Source: Phycisphaerae bacterium (GTDB taxonomy: Bacteria > Planctomycetota > Phycisphaerae > Sedimentisphaerales > SG8-4). Taken from it: a stretch of DNA of 8,205 nucleotides. Positions within the stretch are counted from its first letter, which is position 1, and the number at the start of each line of letters is the position of its first letter. Under the pieces are notes generated by a model. The model was not told where the DNA came from and did not search any database. It saw only the letters and a list, made by a program, of their open reading frames with translations. A program made the position numbers and the translations under genes. Positions 1 to 4,942 of this stretch are shown here, piece after piece. The stretch is taken from contig JAUWLI010000118.1 of assembly GCA_030613765.1 (NCBI GenBank), positions 1 to 8,205 of the forward strand, written 5' to 3'.

Positions 1-389
1 CTTACATCGACACCCAGTTTTTTGGCCCAGGTTGTGTCCAGCGCATGCTCGGCGTCGATAAACGCCGCCACCCCGCCCGCGCGTTGGGCGCTTGCAATGA
101 CATGAAGCGCCAGGGTAGTTTTGCCGGACGCTTCCGGGCCGAACAGCTCTGTAACCCTGCCGCGTGGGACACCCACACCGCCGAGAGCTATGTCAAGCGA
201 TAGCGACCCGGTCAGTATGCCCGCGACTTTGGCGTACTTGTGTTCATCCATTTGCATAATCGCGCCCTGGCCGTATTGCTTCTCAATCTGGGCTATCACT
301 CGCTGCAACGCGGTTTCCTTGCCGCTTGTTTGCGGCCTCAAATTCTCTACCTTACCTTTGCCTGTTTGCGACGTCTTTGTCTTTGCCAT
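1..389 (-). CDS. recA: Recombinase RecA, N-terminal part (cut by left edge)
   Basis: RecA is the ATP-dependent strand-exchange protein of homologous recombination and the coprotease of the SOS response. The 129 complete codons visible cover the N-terminal domain and the start of the ATPase core. They include the family stretch [10 protein letters not shown] (about residues 61-70), a Walker A loop GPEASGKT (84-91) and FIDAEHALD (110-118), whose Glu113 corresponds to the catalytic glutamate Glu96 of E. coli RecA. Relative to E. coli, the Walker A lies 18 residues further in, because of a Lys/Thr-rich N-terminal extension, and one Ser of GPESSGKT is Ala. The ATG at 389 is preceded by a strong AGGAGG at ideal distance, so the start is secure. 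It lies 43 bp after thpR on the same strand and is probably read from the gltX promoter, perhaps with its own weak promoter. I see no recognisable LexA box in the gap. Identity is very secure; the C-terminal two thirds are outside the window. Confidence 0.97.
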   Translation of the reverse strand, partial: MAKTKTSQTGKGKVENLRPQTSGKETALQRVIAQIEKQYGQGAIMQMDEHKYAKVAGILTGSLSLDIALGGVGVPRGRVTELFGPEASGKTTLALHVIASAQRAGGVAAFIDAEHALDTTWAKKLGVDV

Positions 390-397
390 TTTTCTGA

Positions 398-403
398 CCT
401 CCT
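398..403 (-). promoter_or_regulatory. Strong Shine-Dalgarno of recA
   Basis: On the minus strand this reads AGGAGG, within AAGGAGGTC, with 8 nt before the ATG at 389. It is the best ribosome binding site in the window, suggesting that recA is translated well independently of thpR upstream. Confidence 0.85.
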
Positions 404-424
404 TTTCCATATATCCTGTTTCGC

Positions 425-446
425 TTTACACATTATGTTTTACACA
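425..446. repeat. Direct repeat of TTTACACA around the thpR stop
   Basis: TTTACACA occurs at 425-432 and again at 439-446, a 14-bp period. The pair spans the thpR stop codon (433-435) and the start of the gap before recA. Two short AT-rich copies could be a protein-binding site for recA control or simple coincidence; no known operator consensus is matched. Confidence 0.3.
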
Positions 447-1005
447 GTTTATTTTCACTCAGCACGGTATAAATAGGTCCGGCGGGCGTCAACTCGCTCT
501 GGTAAACCAGGACCGAATCAGCCGGCATAATCCCGACCTTAAAATCCTTGTACTGCTCAACTATCTGCACTAATTTGACGCCTGCCCGCGAATTTCTTAC
601 TCTGCATAGCGTCAGATGGCCTGAAAAGGCCCTTTTCTCCGCCGGCCAACCAGCCGAAGCCAACTGCTGCTCGAGGTCCTTTTGCAATTCTAACAGATTC
701 TCACGCCCCTCGCCCGTGCCAACCCATAATACCCTGGCGCTTCGGCCGCCGAAATGGCCTACCGATTCTATCCCCAGCTCGAAGCTGTCATGTCTGCCCG
801 CAACCTCCTTGACTATATTACAAATATCAACAACCTGCTCATCTTTGATCTCACCCAGAAACTTCAATGTAAGGTGAACGTTCTCCGGGTTCACCCACTT
901 GACGTCGCTTTTCTTAACATCAACCTTGCTCTTCAACTGCTGCTGCAAATCGCCCAACGCCGTCCTGTTATTCTCGTCAATATCTATCGCTATAAAGCAT
1001 CGCAT
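433..1005 (-). CDS. thpR: RNA 2',3'-cyclic phosphodiesterase (LigT/2'-5' RNA ligase family)
   Basis: A 190-residue cytoplasmic protein of the 2H phosphoesterase superfamily. Members hydrolyse 2',3'-cyclic phosphate ends on RNA to 2'-phosphates and can reversibly join tRNA halves through 2'-5' bonds in vitro; the cellular role is not settled. It opens with the typical MRCFIAIDID. The two catalytic H-x-T-x motifs are both intact: HLTL at 44-47 (within ENVHLTLKFLGE) and HLTL at 130-133 (after KRAFSGH). The length matches the family's usual 180-190. The ATG at 1005 is 15 bp beyond the kinase stop, with AGGG (1015-1018) 9 nt before it, so it is co-transcribed and perhaps translationally coupled. 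Adjacency to recA is familiar, since many bacteria carry cinA-ligT-recA; here a kinase stands where cinA is often found. Confident on family; biological substrate unknown. Confidence 0.93.
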   Translation of the reverse strand: MRCFIAIDIDENNRTALGDLQQQLKSKVDVKKSDVKWVNPENVHLTLKFLGEIKDEQVVDICNIVKEVAGRHDSFELGIESVGHFGGRSARVLWVGTGEGRENLLELQKDLEQQLASAGWPAEKRAFSGHLTLCRVRNSRAGVKLVQIVEQYKDFKVGIMPADSVLVYQSELTPAGPIYTVLSENKLCKT

Positions 1006-1020
1006 CTTGCTGCGCCCTAA

Positions 1021-1926
1021 CTAAAAACTTGTTACTTCCCGCAAAGTCTCCAATCTGCCGTCGATATCGTTTTTACTTATCGACGTCATGCCCTTCAGTG
1101 AAAAATCGGCAATCGTAAACGAGGCAACCACCGTGCCATACGCAACTGCCGTCTTTAACGAAGCAAAATCGGTCTTGCCTGCCTGCGCCAGATAACCCAT
1201 AAATCCCCCTGCAAAGCTGTCACCCGCACCCGTCGGGTCTTTGACTTCGCCGGCTGGATAAGCCGGCAGAATAAATCGCTTCCCACCTGCTCTGCAAACC
1301 ATCGAACCCGATTCACCCTTCTTGATTATCACAACTCCGGGCCCCATATCCAAAATCTTCTCCGCCGCCTTTATCAGGTTATATTCGTCTGCCAGCATCC
1401 GCGCTTCACCGTCATTGAGTATTAAGCAGTCAATTTTTTCAAGCAGCCGCTTCAAATCATCAAGGTCGTCCTTAATCCAGCAGTCCATCGTATCGGCCGC
1501 CACAAAATCTGGCTCTTGCACCTGCTCAAGCAATTGCATCTGAAGGCCCGGCGTCGTATTTGCAAGAAAAACGTATTTACTGTCCCTATATTCTTCCGGC
1601 ACCTCCGGAGGAGCCTCGGCAAGAACATTTAATTCAATGTAATCCGTTGTTCTGTCATCCATATTATCGCTATAAGTACCTGTCCAGCGAAAGGTCTTGC
1701 TCTGCGCCCTTACCTCCAAACCCCTCAAATCAACGTCCCTGCCGGCAAAAACTTCAGCCAGATCAAAAGGACAATCCGGACCGATCACCCCGAGAAACCG
1801 AACCGGCGTAAAGAAGCTCGCCGCCATACTAAAATAAACCGATGAACCACCCAGACAGTCCTCACTGACCCCGTAAGGCGTTTTAACAGTATCAATTCCT
1901 ATCGAACCCGTTACCAATAACGACAC
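1021..1926 (-). CDS. PfkB-family carbohydrate/nucleoside kinase
   Basis: A 301-residue ribokinase-fold kinase that transfers phosphate from ATP to a hydroxymethyl group of a sugar or nucleoside. Visible family marks are the N-terminal glycine pair in CLGGSSVYFS (about 24-33), the N-x-x-E-type motif NDGEA (171-175) involved in Mg/phosphate binding, and the C-terminal PfkB signature DPTGAGDSFAGGF (230-242) with the anion hole and catalytic base Asp236. The start is GTG at 1926, supported by GAGGAG (1935-1940) at 8 nt. That site begins within the gltX stop codon (13-bp gap), pointing to coupling with gltX. The stop lies 15 bp before thpR. The position in a translation/recombination operon gives no clue to the substrate, and the sequence does not separate ribokinase, adenosine-kinase-like and fructokinase-like activities, so I give no symbol. 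It appears full length and intact. Confidence 0.92.
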   Translation of the reverse strand: MSLLVTGSIGIDTVKTPYGVSEDCLGGSSVYFSMAASFFTPVRFLGVIGPDCPFDLAEVFAGRDVDLRGLEVRAQSKTFRWTGTYSDNMDDRTTDYIELNVLAEAPPEVPEEYRDSKYVFLANTTPGLQMQLLEQVQEPDFVAADTMDCWIKDDLDDLKRLLEKIDCLILNDGEARMLADEYNLIKAAEKILDMGPGVVIIKKGESGSMVCRAGGKRFILPAYPAGEVKDPTGAGDSFAGGFMGYLAQAGKTDFASLKTAVAYGTVVASFTIADFSLKGMTSISKNDIDGRLETLREVTSF

Positions 1927-1934
1927 GTATTACT

Positions 1935-1940
1935 CTCCTC
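1935..1940 (-). promoter_or_regulatory. Shine-Dalgarno deciding the GTG start of the kinase
   Basis: On the minus strand this reads GAGGAG, 8 nt before GTG at 1926. It begins at the last base of the gltX stop codon (1942-1940), so a ribosome terminating on gltX would sit over the kinase initiation site. This supports the non-ATG start and translational coupling. Confidence 0.7.
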
Positions 1941-3577
1941 TAATTCTGCGCCTTTGCTTTGACTGTTCTTAGCGTATTATCTATTCTGGCTAAAGTATGT
2001 TCTTTGCCCAACATCTGCACCGAGTCAAAAATCGGCGGACTGATTGTAGTCCCACAAATGGCTACACGCAAGGGTTGAGCGACTTTCCCCAATCCGACCT
2101 GCTTTTCTTCTGCTAAACTCCGCAGCATACCCTCAATATTCTCATCAGTAAACTGCTCCATAGCTGCAAGTTTATCACGAACGATTGCTAAGATAGCTAA
2201 TCCGTCATGTTTTAGCAAAACTTTTTTAACCGCTTTCTCATCGTACTCTATTCTCTCATCGGCCAGAAACAAAAACCTGCTCTTTTTCTCGATATCCGCT
2301 AACGTTCTTGCGCCTGCGCAAATTTCGATAATCCTGCCAAGCTTCTCATCATCGGCGCCAATAACCGGCGATTCGACGGCCTTCAGGTAATCCTTAAAAT
2401 GCCCAAGAAGTCTTTCTCCGCCAACTTTACGAATGTGCTCGGTGTTAAAGGCAAGAAGCTTCTCACGGTCGAACAGACTGTTGGCCTTTGTCAAACGCGA
2501 AAGGTCAAAACACTCGACTAATTCTTCGAGCGACATAATTTCACGGTCCCCACCGGGATTCCAGCCTAACAGTGCAAGAAAATTCACCATGGTCTCGGGA
2601 AGGTAACCGCTGTTGAAAAAATCAACAATATTAATCTCCGGCAGATGAACACCGAGATATTTCCCCATCTCATCGATCGCGGGCACATCCGGCGTAGTTT
2701 TACCCTTAAGAAAGCTGTTTATTTCTTCAACGGTAACATCACCGACCTTTGCAAGTTGTTCAAGGTCGATATCCTCTACACTTTTGATGGCCTTACGCAG
2801 CGCCTTCGGCCGCTCACGCTTGGAAAGCTTCCCCCCGGCATCGCTGACCGTAACGGACATGTGCGCATATTTCGGAAGCTCGCCAAACCCCAAAGCCTTC
2901 CATAATTCCTGCTGGCCCGGCGTATTCATCAGGTGTTCCTGTCCGCGAATGACATGCGTCACCCCCATAAGCTTATCATCGACGACGCAAGCAAAGTTGT
3001 ACGTGGGAAACCCATCGCTCTTTCGTATGATAAAATCGCCTATTTCACCGGCTGCAAATTTGACCTCGCCACGCACCATATCGTCAACGATAATCCCCTC
3101 ATCCCGGCCGACTGCAAAGCGTACCGTCACAGGAAAGCCTTCTCCGCGCTTCCTCTCGGCGTCGCTGTCATCGGGGAAATTCTCGGGACGCCGATAGACA
3201 AAGCTCTTTTTTTGTACCTCCGCCTGCCCGCGCATGGCCTTAAGCTCATCAGCCGTATCGAAACAATAATAGGCCTTTTTCTCATCAAGCAGTTGTTTTA
3301 TGTATTTATCGTAGATCTCCCGCCGCTCCGATTGCAAATATGGCCCATTCGGCCCCCCAACCTCAGGACCCTCGTCCCATTCGATGCCCAACCAGCGAAG
3401 GTCCGCAATAACCTGCTCAATCGCCGTTGGAGTATTACGCTTCTGGTCCGTATCCTCAATACGCAAAATATATTTTCCACCCATCCGCCGGGCCCAGAGC
3501 CAGTTAAAAAGGGCCGTTCGGGCCCCGCCCACGTGCAAATAACCTGTTGGGGATGGCGCAAAACGCGATACTACCAT
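1940..3577 (-). CDS. gltX: Glutamyl-tRNA synthetase with insertion after the KLSKR motif
   Basis: A class I aminoacyl-tRNA synthetase charging tRNA-Glu (possibly also tRNA-Gln in organisms using the transamidation route). With the start at 3577 it has 545 residues against the usual 465-490. Near the N-terminus is SRFAPSPTGYLHVGGARTAL, with the HIGH-equivalent HVGG at 15-18. LRIEDTDQKR follows at about 38-47, and the KMSKS-equivalent KLSKR is at 250-254. Instead of the usual short HGA...(V/E)xxY link, about 64 residues lead to DFFNSGYLPETMVNFLALLGW (319-339), a net insertion near 55 residues. The anticodon-binding helical domain then follows to the end. The CxC...CxH zinc site of some GluRSs is absent. 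The start is chosen at ATG 3577 (MVVSRFAPS): GAGGT precedes it by 5 nt, and the longest-ORF ATG at 3622 lies inside the promoter -10 box. It is first in the operon, followed after 13 bp by the kinase. Confidence 0.95.
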   Translation of the reverse strand: MVVSRFAPSPTGYLHVGGARTALFNWLWARRMGGKYILRIEDTDQKRNTPTAIEQVIADLRWLGIEWDEGPEVGGPNGPYLQSERREIYDKYIKQLLDEKKAYYCFDTADELKAMRGQAEVQKKSFVYRRPENFPDDSDAERKRGEGFPVTVRFAVGRDEGIIVDDMVRGEVKFAAGEIGDFIIRKSDGFPTYNFACVVDDKLMGVTHVIRGQEHLMNTPGQQELWKALGFGELPKYAHMSVTVSDAGGKLSKRERPKALRKAIKSVEDIDLEQLAKVGDVTVEEINSFLKGKTTPDVPAIDEMGKYLGVHLPEINIVDFFNSGYLPETMVNFLALLGWNPGGDREIMSLEELVECFDLSRLTKANSLFDREKLLAFNTEHIRKVGGERLLGHFKDYLKAVESPVIGADDEKLGRIIEICAGARTLADIEKKSRFLFLADERIEYDEKAVKKVLLKHDGLAILAIVRDKLAAMEQFTDENIEGMLRSLAEEKQVGLGKVAQPLRVAICGTTISPPIFDSVQMLGKEHTLARIDNTLRTVKAKAQN

Positions 3578-3582
3578 TTCAG

Positions 3583-3587
3583 ACCTC
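3583..3587 (-). promoter_or_regulatory. Shine-Dalgarno of gltX at start 3577
   Basis: On the minus strand this reads GAGGT, 5 nt before ATG 3577. It supports this ATG over the in-frame ATGs at 3589, 3592 and 3622, which would add up to 15 residues (beginning MLCFFHVFAN) not expected in GluRS. Confidence 0.6.
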
Positions 3588-3617
3588 ATCATGTTCGCAA
3601 ATACATGGAAAAAACAC

Positions 3618-3646
3618 AACATAAGTTATCTCTGGGCCATTGTCAA
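3618..3646 (-). promoter_or_regulatory. Sigma70-type promoter of the gltX operon
   Basis: On the minus strand a perfect -35 TTGACA (3646-3641) is followed after exactly 17 bp by TATGTT (3623-3618), which matches four of six -10 positions. Transcription would start near 3610-3612, giving a 5' leader of about 33 nt before ATG 3577. The promoter probably drives gltX, the kinase, thpR and recA, since no terminator is visible between them. Confidence 0.75.
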
Positions 3647-3651
3647 GAACC

Positions 3652-3664
3652 GCCTGAAGCAGGC
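3652..3664. repeat. Perfect short inverted repeat upstream of the gltX -35
   Basis: GCCTG-AAG-CAGGC, 5-bp arms with a 3-bp centre, lying 5 bp upstream of the gltX -35 box. It has no T-run, so it is not an intrinsic terminator. It could be a small operator or chance. The rest of 3665-3745 shows nothing I can name. Confidence 0.3.
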
Positions 3665-3745
3665 ATAATCGGAGCACATCTCGCCCAGATTACCATCTTA
3701 CGAACAACCTGATCTCGCAAACTATACCCAATAACGGGATTACTC

Positions 3746-3776
3746 CTGACATGGCGCAAAAGGGAATTTTTATAAT
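3746..3776 (+). promoter_or_regulatory. Sigma70-type promoter for the TPR protein gene
   Basis: CTGACA (3746-3751, five of six matches to TTGACA) is followed by a perfect TATAAT (3771-3776). The 19-bp spacer is a little long. Transcription would begin near 3783, leaving a leader of about 138 nt before the ATG at 3921. It diverges from the gltX promoter with about 100 bp between the two -35 elements. A weaker alternative, TTGGTA (3811-3816) with CATACT (3833-3838), lies downstream. Confidence 0.55.
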
Positions 3777-3830
3777 GGATTAAAATTTTCCTTGCCCCGG
3801 CACAAACTTTTTGGTATCAAAACCTGTAGC

Positions 3831-3882
3831 CGCCATACTGGTTAGCTCTAATAGGGCTTATAGAGATTCGCAAAGGATGGCG
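3831..3882 (+). promoter_or_regulatory. Potentially folded leader of the TPR gene
   Basis: CGCCAT (3831-3836) pairs perfectly with ATGGCG (3877-3882). Inside lies a hairpin AGCTCT-AAT-AGGGCT (3844-3858, one G-U pair), which competes with another pairing of CTCTA (3846-3850) and TAGAG (3861-3865). The outer helix overlaps the AGGA ribosome-binding-like sequence at 3874-3877. I do not recognise a riboswitch class; the CGCAAAG at 3869-3875 recalls part of a cyclic-di-GMP-I aptamer, but the rest does not fit. Confidence 0.25.
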
Positions 3883-3920
3883 AAATGGCAGTAACTCGAT
3901 TTTCAATTAGGGAGAATAAG

Positions 3921-4667
3921 ATGGCCGGTAAAAGTAAACTCGAAAGCAAAAACTCAAAAATGAAAACCGTCAAACTCCACACTTTCGCGACTTATGCTCT
4001 CCTCTTTGCATTTTTCGTTTGCACTTTGCTGCCCACTGGGTGCGTCGAAACTACTGAGGATGAAAAGTTTAGGACGCCTCAGGAAACCAGGATCACACAG
4101 ATCTCGGGCCAGGAGAAGAAACAAAAGCTGCTGAGAGAAATCGAGCGAAGATTTGAAAATCCCGATGCTCATTTCGAGCTCGGCCAGGTGTACCAGGCCG
4201 AAGGATTGAGGGTTGCCGCCGAGTATCACTACAATATTGCCCTGCGCTTTGACCCTGTCCACAGGGATACACAGGCGGCAATGGTAAAAATGATGGCCGA
4301 CGGCGGCGAAACAGAAAAAGCCAAACTCCAGGCGGTTGAATATATGAGGCAGGTCTCCACTTCCTCGAATGGCTCACGTCGGCTTGCAATGGCTTTTCAG
4401 AAGCAGGGGCTCGATGAATACGTTCTTCCATGTTACCAGCAGGCGATTCGTATCGAGCCCAATTCCGCAGAAAACTACAAGCAAATCGGATACTATTATT
4501 TAAGCAAAAGCGATAAGGTCCGCGCCAGGGATTTTTTGACCCGCAGTTTCGAAATTAAGCCCAACCAGGCGGATGTGGCTTTAACATTGGGACAGCTCGG
4601 CGTGGAAATAAAAATACCACAAAAGACAGAGATAAACCAAATGATGCCGGAGAAGAGTGTGGAATAG
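3921..4667 (+). CDS. TPR-repeat protein with signal sequence, probable lipoprotein
   Basis: A 248-residue exported protein of unknown specific role. A basic N-region (to about residue 20) is followed by a hydrophobic stretch (about 22-37) ending LLPTGC, with Cys41 the likely lipidated residue. Pro in place of the usual Leu at -3 makes the lipobox imperfect. After a charged linker come TPR-like helix pairs at about 82-115 (ending IALRFDP), 150-183 (ending AIRIEPNS) and 184-217 (ending SFEIKPNQ), with a degenerate unit between the first two. TPRs mediate protein-protein contacts, so a scaffold role at a membrane facing the periplasm is likely. The ATG at 3921 is chosen for the AGGGAG 6-7 nt upstream. 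Alternatives are ATG 3885 (preceded by AGGA at 7 nt, adding 12 residues) and ATG 3960, which would leave a more ordinary signal peptide but has no ribosome binding site. It appears to be transcribed alone. Confidence 0.8.
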   Translation: MAGKSKLESKNSKMKTVKLHTFATYALLFAFFVCTLLPTGCVETTEDEKFRTPQETRITQISGQEKKQKLLREIERRFENPDAHFELGQVYQAEGLRVAAEYHYNIALRFDPVHRDTQAAMVKMMADGGETEKAKLQAVEYMRQVSTSSNGSRRLAMAFQKQGLDEYVLPCYQQAIRIEPNSAENYKQIGYYYLSKSDKVRARDFLTRSFEIKPNQADVALTLGQLGVEIKIPQKTEINQMMPEKSVE

Positions 4668-4804
4668 TCACGGAAAAAATTCGAGGCTCCCGATTCGTCA
4701 ATCGTGATTCAAGCCACACTCCATTCCAGGCCCCCGAGAAACAGGGACCTGAAAACAAAGGAAAATGCCTCTAACGGGGTGAACTGCGGAACTTGTTTTT
4801 TTCT
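4668..4804 (+). other. Intergenic stretch with hairpins before the terminator
   Basis: No gene is seen. Imperfect hairpins are possible: GGCT...AGCC enclosing GATT-CGTC-AATC (about 4685-4714), and CAGG-C-CCC with GGG-A-CCTG (4727-4751, one mismatch). ACGGGGTGAA (4774-4783) can pair with TTCTCCCCGT (4801-4810), with one mismatch. This is either the 3' untranslated end of the TPR transcript or a leader for the downstream symporter operon; the sequence alone does not decide. Confidence 0.35.
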
Positions 4805-4844
4805 CCCCGTGGTGAAAGGATGCACCGCGGGGCTTTTTATTTTT
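4805..4844 (+). terminator. Strong intrinsic terminator
   Basis: CCCCGTGGTG (4805-4814) pairs with CACCGCGGGG (4823-4832) in a 10-bp GC-rich stem with one G-T(U) pair and an 8-nt loop, followed by CTTTTTATTTTT. It is directional for the plus strand, since on the minus strand the stem is followed by A residues. It would end the TPR transcript 138 bp after its stop codon, or attenuate a transcript entering the symporter operon. Confidence 0.85.
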
Positions 4845-4942
4845 CGATTTATTTTTGTTGGTTTTCCCTGATCAATTTCCAGTCCGCCTGTGGCCAAATG
4901 GAAAAACGTTAAAAACAGTCAATAAGAAATAATTAATAATCG
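4845..4942 (+). promoter_or_regulatory. Likely promoter/operator region of the symporter-GH28 unit
   Basis: This 98-bp AT-rich stretch separates the terminator from the symporter start, so it should hold the promoter, but I find no convincing -35/-10 pair. TTTCCA (4876-4881) and TGGAAA (4899-4904) form an inverted repeat around GCC-TGT-GGC (4886-4894), which could be a regulator site or hairpin. The last 20 bases are very AT-rich with no Shine-Dalgarno. Confidence 0.3.

Noticed and set aside
121..573. 150-codon open frame on the plus strand opposite recA and thpR
   Set aside because: It spans the antisense of two recognised genes and the gap between them and has no ribosome binding site or recognisable composition. 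It is a shadow frame.
2933..3712. 259-codon open frame on the plus strand opposite gltX
   Set aside because: It is antisense to well-conserved GluRS sequence, shows no family motif of its own, and its end overlaps the gltX promoter. It is a shadow frame.
3798..3815. GGCAC-N5-TTTTG as a sigma54 promoter
   Set aside because: The -24-like GGCAC is present but the -12 element lacks the required GC, so it does not meet the consensus.
3885..3920. Longer start of the TPR protein at ATG 3885
   Set aside because: It also has AGGA 7 nt upstream, but ATG 3921 has a longer AGGGAG site and leaves a shorter region before the signal sequence. It is kept as an alternative only.
4768..4784. Five-codon ORF (MPLTG) behind AAAGGA, possible leader peptide for the attenuator-like structure
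   Set aside because: Spacing from AAGGA to the ATG is only 2-3 nt and there is no run of informative codons, so I cannot support a leader peptide.
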